Shown in pieces: positions 56,085-64,000 of a stretch of 64,000 nucleotides of DNA. The notes beneath the pieces are model-generated. The model was not told where the DNA came from. It searched no databases and worked only from the letters and a program-made list of their open reading frames with translations. A program made the position numbers and the translations under genes. Position 1 is the first letter of the stretch. Each line of letters begins with the position of its first letter. Origin of the DNA: Elusimicrobia bacterium GWB2_63_16 (lineage in GTDB: Bacteria > Elusimicrobiota > Elusimicrobia > Elusimicrobiales > UBA9959); assembly GCA_001799715.1 (NCBI GenBank), contig MGTZ01000002.1, positions 67,265 through 131,264 on the forward strand, in the 5' to 3' direction.

Positions 56085-57488
56085 ATGAAACTCAAGACCA
56101 TCTACCGCTGCCAGGAGTGCGGCCAGGCCTCCCCCAAATGGGCCGGGAAATGTCCCGGCTGCGGCGGCTGGAATACCCTCGTGGAGGAAGCCGAAGAGGT
56201 GCTGACCAGGGCCGCCGCGAAGGCGCGCGGCCTGACCGATTTTTCCGAGCCGGCCGTGAAACTTTCCGAGGCCCGCGCCATGAAGTGCGAGCACGCCAGC
56301 ACCGGCATCACCGAGCTGGACCGCGCCCTGGGCGGCGGCCTGGTGAAGGGCCAGGTGGTGCTGCTGGCGGGCCCGCCCGGCATAGGCAAGAGCACCCTGA
56401 CGCTGGAGAGCTGCACGGCGCTGGCCGCCGGGGCCTTCTCCGCCGGCAAGATCTTATACGTCTCCGGCGAGGAGTCGCTGGCGCAGGTGGGCTCGCGCGC
56501 CGAGCGCCTGGGCGCCAAGCCCGACAACGTGTACCTGATGAGCGAGACCAACCTGGCCAAGATCATAGAGGAGTTCCGCAAGCTCAAGCCGGCCTTCCTG
56601 GTGATCGACTCCATCCAGACCGTCTACCACCCGGAGTTCGTCGGCTCGCCCGGCTCCGTCGGCCAGATCCGCGAGTGCGCCTCCGAGCTGCTCAAGATCG
56701 CCAAGGGAGCGGGCACGCCGCTGTTCCTGCTCGGCCACGTCACCAAGGAAGGCTCGCTCGCGGGCCCCAAGGTGCTTGAGCATATCGTGGACACCGTGCT
56801 CTATTTCGACGCGGAGAAGAGCAACGTCTTCCGCGTGCTGCGCCCGCACAAGAACCGCTTCGGCCCGGTGGACGAGACCGGCATCTTCGAGATGACCTCC
56901 AGGGGCCTGCGCCCGGTGGACGACGCCGGGCTGCTGCTGGCCGAGGCCGACCGCGACCGCGCGCTCGCCGGGCGCGGCTTCGCCGTGGCCTTCGAGGGCG
57001 CGCGGCCGATGCTCGCCGAGATCCAGGCGCTGGCCGGCAAGTCGTACCTGCCCTACCCGCGCCGCACGGTGACCGGGATGGACCTCAACCGCGCGCAGAT
57101 GCTGATAGCCGCGCTGGAAAAGAACCTGGGCCTGCGCTTCGACGAAATGGACGTTTTCGCTTCGCTGCAGGGCGGCATCAAGCTCAGGGACACCGCGCTG
57201 GACCTGGCTTTCTGCGCCGCGCTGATAAGTTCCGCGAAAGACATAGCGCTGCCTCCCGACTGCGTCTTCATCGGCGAGGTGGGCATACTGGGACAGACCG
57301 CCAGCCCGGGCTTCATGGACCGGCGGTTGGCCGAGGCCGAGCGGCTCGGCTTCACGCGGGCCTTCGTGCCGCGGCAGCCCAAGAAGGACGAGGGCCGCTA
57401 CAAGACCCTCAGGACGGAAGTGGTGCGCGACATTGGCGCGCTGTACTCGGCTTTAGCCGGATTAACCCCCGCCAAGGCGGGAAAGTAA
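56085..57488 (+). CDS. radA: DNA repair protein RadA
   Basis: The protein has 467 residues. A zinc finger (C-Q-E-C-G, C-P-G-C-G-G-W) opens it; Walker A is G-P-P-G-I-G-K-S-T; the K-N-R-F-G motif is present; the C-terminal Lon-like domain includes G-G-I-K-L-R-D-T-A and A-L-I-S-S. RadA helps branch migration of recombination intermediates. It starts 1 nt after mlaD. Confidence 0.96.
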   Translation: MKLKTIYRCQECGQASPKWAGKCPGCGGWNTLVEEAEEVLTRAAAKARGLTDFSEPAVKLSEARAMKCEHASTGITELDRALGGGLVKGQVVLLAGPPGIGKSTLTLESCTALAAGAFSAGKILYVSGEESLAQVGSRAERLGAKPDNVYLMSETNLAKIIEEFRKLKPAFLVIDSIQTVYHPEFVGSPGSVGQIRECASELLKIAKGAGTPLFLLGHVTKEGSLAGPKVLEHIVDTVLYFDAEKSNVFRVLRPHKNRFGPVDETGIFEMTSRGLRPVDDAGLLLAEADRDRALAGRGFAVAFEGARPMLAEIQALAGKSYLPYPRRTVTGMDLNRAQMLIAALEKNLGLRFDEMDVFASLQGGIKLRDTALDLAFCAALISSAKDIALPPDCVFIGEVGILGQTASPGFMDRRLAEAERLGFTRAFVPRQPKKDEGRYKTLRTEVVRDIGALYSALAGLTPAKAGK

Positions 57489-57501
57489 CAAGGAGCTACA
57501 C

Positions 57502-58509
57502 ATGATAGTATGGATCTTCAGGGCCGTGGCCCTAATCGGAACGCCGGTGCTGACCTGGTTCGCGGTCTCGCAGGACCTCAAAGGCCTGGCCTTCGGCGTG
57601 CTGATAGGCCTGGTCATCATAGGCGTGGAATACGTCTTCGAGAACGTAAGTCTCTTCTCGCTGATCATCGGCATCATCGGCGCCGTGGTCGGCATCATCC
57701 TGTCGAAGCTGCTGGACTACACCGTGTTCCAGATAGACAACGACATCTTCAGCGCGATGTGGCTGCGCTACAACATCATCGTGCGCTACGCGCTGGCGCT
57801 GCTGGGCATGGTGATCAGCGTCAAGAAGATCCCCGAACTCGACGACCTGGACAAGAACATCCTGTCAGTGGGCCGCCGCGGCGGCAAGAACATGAAGGTG
57901 CTGGACCTCAGCGCCATCGTGGACGGCCGCGTGCTCGACATCTGCGACACCCACTTCATCACCGGCGGCATCATTACCCCGCGCTTCGTGGTGCAGGAAC
58001 TGCACTCGCTGGCCGAGAGCGCCGACCATATCGGCCGGGCCAAGGGCCGCCGCGGCCTCGACATCCTGGCCCGCCTGCAGGAATCGCGCGACATCCCGTT
58101 CCGCGTGATCGACCGCGACATCAAGGAGAGCACCGACAACCAGATGAAGCTGGTCACCATCGCCAAGGAGCTCGGCGCCTCCATCATCACCATAGACTTC
58201 AACATCAACAAGCTGGCCGCGCTCGAGAACGTCACCGTGCTCAACATCAACGACCTCAGCATCGCCCTCAAGCCCGTGGTGCTGCCCGGCGAGGATATGA
58301 GCGTGTTCGTGATGAAGGACGGCAAGGAAAAAGAGCAGGGCGTGGGCTATCTCGACGACGGCACCATGATCGTCATCGAGGACGGCCGCGACTTCATAGG
58401 CAAGAAGGTGGACGCCGTGGTGCAGTCCATCCTGCAGACCTCGCAGGGCCGCATCATCTTCACCAAGGTCAAGGGGAAAGCCGCGACGCAGGGGCCCAAG
58501 CAGCCTTAA
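57502..58509 (+). CDS. PIN/TRAM-domain membrane protein (YacL-like)
   Basis: The protein has 335 residues. About four membrane helices cover residues 1-110. The PIN domain (about 125-245) has D-L-S-A-I-V-D-G-R-V-L-D-I, F-V-V-Q-E-L, and S-I-I-T-I-D-F-N, with the acidic residues of PIN nucleases. A TRAM domain follows (P-G-E-D-M-S-V-F, G-V-G-Y-L-D-D-G-T-M-I-V-I). The YacL-type protein commonly precedes ispD, as here. Role unknown; perhaps RNA-related. Confidence 0.9.
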   Translation: MIVWIFRAVALIGTPVLTWFAVSQDLKGLAFGVLIGLVIIGVEYVFENVSLFSLIIGIIGAVVGIILSKLLDYTVFQIDNDIFSAMWLRYNIIVRYALALLGMVISVKKIPELDDLDKNILSVGRRGGKNMKVLDLSAIVDGRVLDICDTHFITGGIITPRFVVQELHSLAESADHIGRAKGRRGLDILARLQESRDIPFRVIDRDIKESTDNQMKLVTIAKELGASIITIDFNINKLAALENVTVLNINDLSIALKPVVLPGEDMSVFVMKDGKEKEQGVGYLDDGTMIVIEDGRDFIGKKVDAVVQSILQTSQGRIIFTKVKGKAATQGPKQP

Positions 58510-58515
58510 CAGGCC

Positions 58516-59703
58516 ATGCCCGGCAGGAAAGCCAAATTACCGTCGGCCGAGGCCATCATACTGGCCGGAGGCGCGGGCGAGCGCATGGGCGGGGACAAGC
58601 AGTATCTGCCCCTGGCCGGCCGCCCGATGATAGAGCGGACGGTGGAGGCCTTCGCCTCCAGCGGGCTCTTTTCCGGTATCATCCTAGCTCTGGGCCCGGA
58701 GAACCTGGCCCGGCACGGCGCGGCCTGGCAGGCCGCGGGGGTTAAGGCCGTTCCCGCCGGCGCCACCCGCACCGGCTCGCTGAAGAACGCTTTCGCCCTC
58801 GTCAGCCCGGGCGCCGAACTGGTGGCCGTACACGACGGGGCCCGCCCCTTCGCCGGCGCGGCGCTCATCCGGGCCTGCCTGGAGCGGGCCGCCGAGGCCG
58901 GCGCGGCCGTGCCGGCCGTGCCGCTGAAGGACACCGTGAAGACGGTGTCGGCCGACGGTAAATTTTTCGAGCGCACCCCGCCGCGCGCGGGGCTGATGGC
59001 GGTACAGACGCCGCAGTGCTATAAGCGGAGCGTGCTGGCGGACATAGTGGCCGCCGCCGCGGACAAGGATTACAGCGACGAATCCCAGGTGCTGGAGGGG
59101 CTCGGCATCAGGGCGGCGGTGGTCCTCTCGGACTACCGCAATATCAAGGTGACTACGCCAGAGGACCTGGTGATAGCGGAGGCTTTCATGAAAGACGAAA
59201 AGACGGCGAGCACCAGGGTGAAGATCCCTGTGGCGCGCTCGGGGTTCGGCTACGACATCCACCGCATGGTGGAGGGCCGCCCGCTGATCCTGGGCGGCGT
59301 GAAGATAGAGCACGCCAAGGGCCTGCTGGGCCATTCCGACGGCGACGTGGTGCTGCACTCCATCTGCGACGCGCTGCTGGGCTCCATCTCCGCCGGAGAG
59401 ATCGGCGTCTACTTTCCGCCCACGGACCTGACCATCATGGGCATCTCCAGCGTGGAGATAGCCGCGAAGACCATCGAGATCCTCGCCTCCAGGAAGGCCC
59501 GCATCATCAACGTGGACGCCACGATACTGGCCGAGGAACCCAAGCTTAAGCCGCATTACGAGGCCATCCGCGACTCGGTGGCCAGGATCCTCAAGCTGGA
59601 CAAGGCCGACGTCAGCATAAAGGCCAAGAGCCGCGAGGGCCTGGGCGACATCGGTCACGGCGAGGCCATGGTCTGCTACGCCGTAGTGAGCGTGATCAAA
59701 TGA
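58516..59703 (+). CDS. ispDF: bifunctional IspD/IspF of the MEP isoprenoid pathway
   Basis: The protein has 395 residues. The IspD part (about 1-230) has I-L-A-G-G-A-G-E-R-M-G-G-D-K-Q-Y, V-H-D-G-A-R-P-F, and Q-T-P-Q-C-Y. IspF starts near 238 with F-G-Y-D-I-H-R-M, then L-G-H-S-D-G-D-V-V-L-H and G-L-G-D-I-G-H-G-E-A-M-V. The fusion makes CDP-ME and cyclises CDP-MEP. The usual F-P-D-T-D-x loop reads F-P-P-T-D-L-T-I-M, so one common residue differs. Ends by overlapping the lipoprotein gene. Confidence 0.95.
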   Translation: MPGRKAKLPSAEAIILAGGAGERMGGDKQYLPLAGRPMIERTVEAFASSGLFSGIILALGPENLARHGAAWQAAGVKAVPAGATRTGSLKNAFALVSPGAELVAVHDGARPFAGAALIRACLERAAEAGAAVPAVPLKDTVKTVSADGKFFERTPPRAGLMAVQTPQCYKRSVLADIVAAAADKDYSDESQVLEGLGIRAAVVLSDYRNIKVTTPEDLVIAEAFMKDEKTASTRVKIPVARSGFGYDIHRMVEGRPLILGGVKIEHAKGLLGHSDGDVVLHSICDALLGSISAGEIGVYFPPTDLTIMGISSVEIAAKTIEILASRKARIINVDATILAEEPKLKPHYEAIRDSVARILKLDKADVSIKAKSREGLGDIGHGEAMVCYAVVSVIK

Positions 59704-60113
59704 GCAAGCTGGCGCTGCTGGCCGCCGCCGTAGTTTTCTGCGCCTGCGCCGCGCCGCGCGAGGCCGCGCAGACGCCGCCGCAGAAGCCGGCGGGACCGGG
59801 GGCGGCGAGCGTCTTTGAGAAACGCAATTTCAAGCTGGTCAAGACGCCCGACCCGGACCTGGAATTGCAGCTCGAGAGCCTGCTGTCGGCCAGCTACGAC
59901 GCCGCGGTGGTGCGCCACTCCGGCGCCAACCCGATGGAAATAGGCTTCACTTATTCCCTGTCCCCCAGGGGCGCGGTCTACCCCTTTTCCGAGATCGAGG
60001 TCTCGTGCATCATGCAGGATAAATTCGCCCGGCGCCACGGCCCCGGCCTCTGCGCCGATTTCTTCGCCGAACTGGAGCGCAAGATATCCAAGGCGGTAGC
60101 GGGCAGACAGTAA
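59700..60113 (+). CDS. hypothetical lipoprotein
   Basis: The protein has 137 residues. The signal L-A-L-L-A-A-A-V-V-F-C-A-C has a lipobox with the acylated Cys. The mature part is small, includes Y-D-A-A-V-V-R-H-S-G-A and F-T-Y-S-L-S-P-R-G, and has one later Cys pair (E-V-S-C and G-L-C). No family is recognised. Starts in ispDF's stop (ATGA) and precedes cysS by 13 nt. Confidence 0.7.
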   Translation: MSKLALLAAAVVFCACAAPREAAQTPPQKPAGPGAASVFEKRNFKLVKTPDPDLELQLESLLSASYDAAVVRHSGANPMEIGFTYSLSPRGAVYPFSEIEVSCIMQDKFARRHGPGLCADFFAELERKISKAVAGRQ

Positions 60114-60126
60114 AGAGGAACACCGA

Positions 60127-61539
60127 ATGAACTTCAGGGTCTACAACACGCTTACCAGGCAGAAAGAGGTTTTTAAACCGCTCAAGGAGTGCGAGGTGGG
60201 CATCTACACCTGCGGCCCCACCGTCTACCATTACGCCCATATCGGCAACCTGCGCACCTACATCGCCGAGGACGCGCAGGTGCGCGCGCTGCGCTTCCTG
60301 GGCTGGCGGGTGAAGCGCGTGATGAACATCACCGACGTGGGCCACCTGGTCTCCGACGCCGATACCGGCGAGGACAAGATGGAACAGGGCGCCCGCCGCG
60401 AGGGCAAGAGCGCCTGGGAGATAGCCAGGTTCTACACCGAGGCCTTCTTCAAGGATTTCTACGCGCTCAACTGCGTCAAGCCCGACGTCACCTGCCCCGC
60501 CACCGAGTATATACAGGAGATGATAGGCCTGGGCCAGACGCTGGAGGCTAAAGGCTACACCTACCCCATCCCCGGCGACGGCGTCTATTTCGACACCTCC
60601 AAGCTGCCGGACTACGGCAAGCTGGCCGGCAAGGCGCACGTGGAAGGCATCAGGGAGGGCGCGCGCGTGGAGGCGAATATCGCCAAGCGCAACCCGGCCG
60701 ACTTCGCCGTGTGGAAGTTTGCCGCCCCCGGCGAACAGCGCCAGATGGAGTGGGACTCCCCGTGGGGCAAGGGCTTCCCCGGCTGGCACATGGAGTGCTC
60801 GGCCATGGCCATGAAGCACCTCGGCGAGACCATGGACATGCACTGGGGCGGCGAAGACCACGTGGCCATCCACCACACCAACGAGATAGCGCAGAGCGAG
60901 GCCGCCACCGGCAAGCCTTTCTCCAACTACTGGCTGCACGCGCGTTTCCTGGTGATGGGCGACCTGGGCAAGATGAGCAAGAGCTCCGGCGATTTTCTGA
61001 CGGTCTCGACGCTGCCGCAGAAGGGCTACGAGCCGCTGGCCTACCGCTACTACTGCCTGCTGACGCATTACCGCAAGCAGCTGGAGTTCACCTGGGAAGG
61101 CGTGGAAGCCGCCGCCCGCGGCCTCGACGGCCTGCGCGCCCTGGCGCAGAAGATAAAGCAGGAGGCCGGCACGGCCCCGCATTCCCTCGACAAAGACTCC
61201 AAGTATTACAAAGATTTCTGCGAGGCGCTGGCCGACGACGTGAATATGCCCGCCGCCATGGCCGTGCTGTGGGAGACGCTCAAGGATAATACCATCCCGG
61301 CGCCGCAACGCCTGGCCTTCGCGGCCGCCGCCGAAGAAGTGACCGCGCTGGACCTCTTCAAGGCGAAGGAAGCGGGGGAACTGGCGCCCGAGCTGCTGGC
61401 CCTGATCAAGGAGCGAGAAGCCGCCCGCAAGGCCAAGGACTGGAAGAAGTCCGACGAGCTGCGCAAGGCGCTCTCCGACAAGGGCGTGCTGATAGAGGAC
61501 GCCCCCGGCGGCACCAAGTGGAAGCTGGCTCGCGGCTGA
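60127..61539 (+). CDS. cysS: cysteinyl-tRNA synthetase
   Basis: The protein has 470 residues. Zinc and class I signatures: T-C-G-P-T-V-Y, Y-A-H-I-G-N-L-R-T-Y, G-G-E-D-H and K-M-S-K-S-S-G. Charges tRNA-Cys. AGAGGAA lies before the ATG. The demand for Cys in this Fe-S-rich genome is notable but this gene is ordinary. Confidence 0.96.
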   Translation: MNFRVYNTLTRQKEVFKPLKECEVGIYTCGPTVYHYAHIGNLRTYIAEDAQVRALRFLGWRVKRVMNITDVGHLVSDADTGEDKMEQGARREGKSAWEIARFYTEAFFKDFYALNCVKPDVTCPATEYIQEMIGLGQTLEAKGYTYPIPGDGVYFDTSKLPDYGKLAGKAHVEGIREGARVEANIAKRNPADFAVWKFAAPGEQRQMEWDSPWGKGFPGWHMECSAMAMKHLGETMDMHWGGEDHVAIHHTNEIAQSEAATGKPFSNYWLHARFLVMGDLGKMSKSSGDFLTVSTLPQKGYEPLAYRYYCLLTHYRKQLEFTWEGVEAAARGLDGLRALAQKIKQEAGTAPHSLDKDSKYYKDFCEALADDVNMPAAMAVLWETLKDNTIPAPQRLAFAAAAEEVTALDLFKAKEAGELAPELLALIKEREAARKAKDWKKSDELRKALSDKGVLIEDAPGGTKWKLARG

Positions 61540-61577
61540 GCCGCGCGCGCACGTTAAAGGGATAAGGCGGAGGGTTA

Positions 61578-63194
61578 ATGGCCGACAACAACGCGAAAGC
61601 TCCTTTTAAATACGAGTGGTTCACGATGGGCGACATCAACGGCTTCTTCGGCCTGATGTTCGACAACATGACCGTGCTCTCGTTCATGGCCGGCATCCTC
61701 ATCTTCGCCTTCGGCTTCCCCGCCGAGATAGTCTACAAGCGGATGTTCCCCGGCACCGCCTTCGGCGTGCTGTTCGGCGACCTGATCTACACCTGGATGG
61801 CCTTCCGCCTGGCCAAAAAGACCGGCAACGAGAAAGTCACCGCCATGCCGCTCGGCCTGGACACGCCGTCCTCCATCGGCATAGCCCTCGCCGTGCTCGG
61901 CCCGGCCTTCCTCGGCTTCAAGGCCAACGGCATGAGCGAGTACGACGCCGGTATGGCGACCTGGTACCTCGGCATGGCGACCATGGTGCTCATCGGCGTC
62001 TTTAAGTTCGCCTTCTCTTTCATCGGCGGCTGGCTGCAGCGGCAGATCCCGCAGGCGGGCCTCCTCGGTTCCCTCGCCGGCATAGGCCTCGCGCTCATCG
62101 GCTTCTTCCCGATGCTCGAGGTCTTCAAGATGCCCATCATCGGCCTGGTCGCCCTGGGTCTGATCATGTACACGCTGGTGGCCGGCATAAAGCTGCCCAA
62201 AAATTTCCCCGGCGTGTTCGGCGCGGTGGCTATAGGCACCGTGCTCTACTACATACTCGCCCCGCACGGCCTCGCCGGCGGCGAGCCGAAGCCGCTGCCC
62301 GAGCTGTCCCTCTACCTGAGCCTGCCCATCCCGACGCTCGAGTTCCTGAAAGGCCTCGGCGACGCGCTGAAGTACCTGCCGATCGCCATACCGTTCGCCA
62401 TCCTCACCGTGGTGGGCGGCGTGAACGTGACCGAAAGCGCCCGCGTGGCCGGCGACGACTTCAAGACCCGCGACATACTGCTGACCGAGGCCGTGGCCAC
62501 GCTGGTGGCCGGCGTCTGCGGCGGCGTGGCGCAGAGCACGCCCTACATCGGCCAGCCGGCCTACAAGGCCATGGGCGCCCGCGCCGGCTACACTCTGCTG
62601 ACCGGCCTGTTCATCGGCCTGGGTGGCTTCCTGGGCTACCTCGGCTTCATGGTGGAGCTTATCCCAGCGGCCGTGATAGCGCCCATCCTCATCTTTGTCG
62701 CGCTCGACATCATGTGCCAGGCTTTCCACGCCTGCCCCGTCAGGCACGCCCCCGCCGTGGCGATGGCCTACTTCCCCACGGTGGCGCGCATGCTGCAGAT
62801 AAAGCTGTCCAACCCCGGCATGGTGCCCACGGAACTCTTCAACAAGAACCTGGCGGCCGCCGACAAGGGCCTGCCCGAGCTGCTGGTGACGGTGGCGCTG
62901 GGCAACGGCTTCATCCTCACCGGCATGCTGTGGGGCGCCTTCATGGCCAAGCTGATAGACCGCCAGGTGCGCGCTGCCGCCTTCTACGTGGCGGTGTGCG
63001 GCGTGTTCACTTTCTTCGGCATGATACACTCGGCCATACCCGACGGCAACATGTACCTGCCTTGGCAGCTGGGCGACATGGCGCGGCAGGTGCCGTACCA
63101 GTTCACCATCGGCTACCTGGCGCTGGCCGCCCTGCTGCTGGCCCTCTCCTTCAGCAAGGAAGTGAAGGAAGGCCACGCGCCGGAGCATTATTGA
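61578..63194 (+). CDS. NCS2-family (nucleobase/xanthine-type) permease
   Basis: The protein has 538 residues with about 12-14 hydrophobic helices. G-D-I-N-G-F-F-G-L-M-F-D-N-M near the N-terminus, K-K-T-G-N-E-K-V-T-A-M-P-L-G-L-D-T-P, and V-G-G-V-N-V-T-E-S-A-R-V-A-G-D-D-F match the NCS2-like group of uncharacterised purine/xanthine-type permeases. A-Q-S-T-P-Y-I-G-Q-P is in the core. Substrate by family is a nucleobase; the proximity of guaA/guaB, though distant here, is compatible. Followed by tRNA-Gly. Confidence 0.82.
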   Translation: MADNNAKAPFKYEWFTMGDINGFFGLMFDNMTVLSFMAGILIFAFGFPAEIVYKRMFPGTAFGVLFGDLIYTWMAFRLAKKTGNEKVTAMPLGLDTPSSIGIALAVLGPAFLGFKANGMSEYDAGMATWYLGMATMVLIGVFKFAFSFIGGWLQRQIPQAGLLGSLAGIGLALIGFFPMLEVFKMPIIGLVALGLIMYTLVAGIKLPKNFPGVFGAVAIGTVLYYILAPHGLAGGEPKPLPELSLYLSLPIPTLEFLKGLGDALKYLPIAIPFAILTVVGGVNVTESARVAGDDFKTRDILLTEAVATLVAGVCGGVAQSTPYIGQPAYKAMGARAGYTLLTGLFIGLGGFLGYLGFMVELIPAAVIAPILIFVALDIMCQAFHACPVRHAPAVAMAYFPTVARMLQIKLSNPGMVPTELFNKNLAAADKGLPELLVTVALGNGFILTGMLWGAFMAKLIDRQVRAAAFYVAVCGVFTFFGMIHSAIPDGNMYLPWQLGDMARQVPYQFTIGYLALAALLLALSFSKEVKEGHAPEHY

Positions 63195-63203
63195 CCGGAA
63201 GTT

Positions 63204-63232
63204 TTGCAAAAGCCGGAAGTTTTTTGTAGAAT
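63204..63232 (+). promoter_or_regulatory. promoter of the first tRNA-Gly
   Basis: TTGCAA at 63204-63209, 17-bp spacer, TAGAAT at 63227-63232, about 20 bases before the tRNA at 63253. The second copy has the TAGAAT (63400-63405) but not the -35 element, because the duplicated unit begins at 63220. Confidence 0.7.
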
Positions 63233-63252
63233 ATTCAGGTAGTAACGCCTAA

Positions 63253-63326
63253 GCGGGCGTGGTTCAATGGTAGAACGGGACCTTGCCAAGGTTCAGACGA
63301 GGGTTCGATTCCCTTCGCCCGCTCCA
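63253..63326 (+). tRNA. tRNA-Gly (anticodon GCC), copy 1
   Basis: Acceptor GCGGGCG (63253-63259) pairs with CGCCCGC (63316-63322). The anticodon loop TTGCCAA has GCC. GGTTCGATTC is the T-loop. A U discriminator and an encoded CCA (63324-63326) complete the 74-nt gene. Confidence 0.97.
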
Positions 63327-63341
63327 AATTTTAAATGTGTA

Positions 63342-63370
63342 GGCCATCCCTCCGGGATGGCCATTTTCTT
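63342..63370 (+). terminator. terminator after tRNA-Gly copy 1
   Basis: GGCCATCCC and GGGATGGCC with a 3-nt loop (TCC), then ATTTTCTTT. Confidence 0.85.
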
Positions 63371-63425
63371 TATCTAGGAGCGGGCGAAGGGATTTTTTGT
63401 AGAATATTCAGGTAGTAACGCCTAA

Positions 63426-63499
63426 GCGGGCGTGGTTCAATGGTAGAACGGGACCTTGCCAAGGTTCAGACGAGGGTTCGATTCCCTTCGCCCGCTCCA
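63426..63499 (+). tRNA. tRNA-Gly (anticodon GCC), copy 2
   Basis: Identical to the first copy, displaced by 173 bp. CCA at 63497-63499. Its upstream promoter lacks a -35 and a terminator lies between the copies, so expression may be weaker. Confidence 0.97.
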
Positions 63500-63569
63500 A
63501 ATTTTAAATGTGTAGGCCATCCCTCCGGGATGGCCATTTTCTTTATCTAGGAGCGGGCGAAGGGAATCG
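63479..63569. repeat. inverted copy of the tRNA-Gly 3' end around the terminator
   Basis: Bases 63479-63498 (T-loop to the tRNA 3' end) and 63550-63569 are perfect reverse complements over 20 bp, with a 51-bp middle holding the terminator hairpin (63515-63535). The first copy has the same structure except that it stops at the duplication boundary. Confidence 0.9.
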
Positions 63570-63705
63570 TTCCTTATGAAGAACGGTCGCTACCGCTCCA
63601 GAGCGCTAGAAATAAATGTTTAAGCCATCCTTATGGGATGGCCTTTTCTTTATCGGGGAGCGGCTAAAGGAGTGATTTCTTACGAGGAGGTTCGCTAATG
63701 CTCGC
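63506..63705 (+). repeat. degenerate ~92-bp repeat after tRNA-Gly
   Basis: The stretches 63506-63599 and 63614-63705 align in order: AAATG, terminator-type GCCATCC/GGATGGC with T-rich tail, then GGAGCGG, then TTCTTA-like and TCGCTA segments. The second is clearly mutated. No coding frame is seen. Confidence 0.65.
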
Positions 63706-63732
63706 GCACCCTATCGCCCTCGGGGCAGTAAG

Positions 63733-63762
63733 AAGGCCGGCATAAAGCCGGCCTTCCTTTTT
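63733..63762 (+). terminator. intrinsic terminator
   Basis: AAGGCCGGC pairs with GCCGGCCTT around ATAAA, followed by CCTTTTT. It closes the tRNA/repeat region. Confidence 0.75.
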
Positions 63763-63800
63763 GCCCGGCGCGGCGCGCCGGGGGTTTCGTTTTTTACCTC

Positions 63801-64000
63801 TTATTCCAGCGTCACGCTTACTGCCGCGCCGCCGGCGGCGTTAAGCCTTACGTCGCCGAAGCACATGATCATGGGCTCGTTGCCCTTCGGGCCGGACATC
63901 ACCTTTTTGCAGACTACCCGCTGCTCGGCGGAGCCGCCGCCGTCCGGGAACAGGGTGACGGCGTTATAGGCCGGCGCGCTGCCGGGGATGGAGAAACTCA
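63801..64000 (-). CDS. C-terminal end of a minus-strand protein, possibly pilin-like (5' end outside window)
   Basis: The frame ends at a TAA on the minus strand (63803-63801). The visible 65 residues read S-F-S-I-P-G-S-A, then A-V-T-L-F-P-D-G-G-G-S-A, R-V-V-C-K-K-V-M, M-I-M-C-F-G-D-V-R-L-N and end A-V-S-V-T-L-E. Two Cys could be disulfide-bonded. The F-x-x-D-G-G stretch and strand-rich end are like GspH/FimT-type pseudopilins, but the part seen is too short to be sure. The region 63195-63800 has no other gene than the tRNAs. Confidence 0.5.
   Translation of the reverse strand, partial: SFSIPGSAPAYNAVTLFPDGGGSAEQRVVCKKVMSGPKGNEPMIMCFGDVRLNAAGGAAVSVTLE

Larger units (their letters stand above)
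63220..63565 (+). repeat. 173-bp perfect tandem duplication carrying tRNA-Gly
   Basis: Bases 63220-63392 and 63393-63565 are direct copies (unit 173 bp). Each holds a -10 element, a tRNA-Gly, a terminator hairpin and a segment that is the reverse complement of the tRNA 3' end. Confidence 0.95.

Noticed and set aside
63195..63800. CRISPR array
   Set aside because: The repeats are tRNA units, terminators and one degenerate unit of 92-173 bp, without regular short repeats and spacers, and no cas gene is present.

Overview
The window is GC-rich, densely coded bacterial DNA from a diderm: it has lipoproteins with lipoboxes, an MlaE-MlaF-MlaD lipid transport set and outer-membrane-type proteins. 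The unusual number of radical SAM enzymes, the anaerobic enzyme types and the gene content suggest an Elusimicrobiota-like anaerobe. That placement is an inference from content; no rRNA gene is present to settle it.

Region 1 (1-20037) is the remarkable part. It is a near-continuous run of about ten complete radical SAM (rSAM) genes plus the tail of one more, many overlapping by 4 nt. Two rSAM genes are each followed by a pair of U32-family proteins: one carries a C-x6-C core like UbiU, the other an N-terminal Cys plus a late C...C-x3-C like UbiV. A third pair lies on the minus strand, convergent with a B12-binding rSAM gene. HxsB and HxsC of the His-Xaa-Ser system, a type II cysteine desulfurase-like enzyme, an rSAM fused to a winged-helix-like tail and an A24-type prepilin peptidase are in the same run. 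No precursor peptide, HxsA or HxsD is visible. The best reading is an undescribed anaerobic, oxygen-independent biosynthetic or modification system.

Region 2 (15883-25647, partly interleaved with region 1) holds ygeY, ygeW, a carbamate kinase and a threonine synthase-like PLP enzyme. This set recalls the ygeW/ygeY/yqeA loci that degrade carbamoylated compounds and make ATP from carbamoyl phosphate. A REP-like inverted repeat ends exactly at the thrC start codon.

Region 3 (25827-32007) encodes envelope and secreted proteins: a proline-rich secreted protein, a GAF/PAS histidine kinase, a barrel-like protein, a protein with seven N-H-S-P-V-D-type repeats and a clostripain-family protease.

Region 4 (32151-46406) has guaA and guaB with a secreted guanyl-specific ribonuclease between them, an M3 oligopeptidase, ScpB-like decarboxylase, a degenerate beta-lactamase-fold protein, a secreted HExxH protein, and a sugar-kinase/RapZ-C fusion followed by a MurU-like nucleotidyltransferase.

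Region 5 (46444-63194) is mostly housekeeping: a TPR membrane protein, a methyltransferase, rpsF-ssb-rpsR-rplI-dnaB-alr, mlaE-mlaF-mlaD, radA, a PIN/TRAM protein, ispDF, cysS and an NCS2 permease. The window ends with a recent 173-bp tandem duplication of tRNA-Gly(GCC), a degenerate repeat array, and a partial minus-strand gene.

A recurring signal is a TATAAT-like hexamer placed exactly 6 nt before the start codon of several genes, which suggests leaderless mRNAs.
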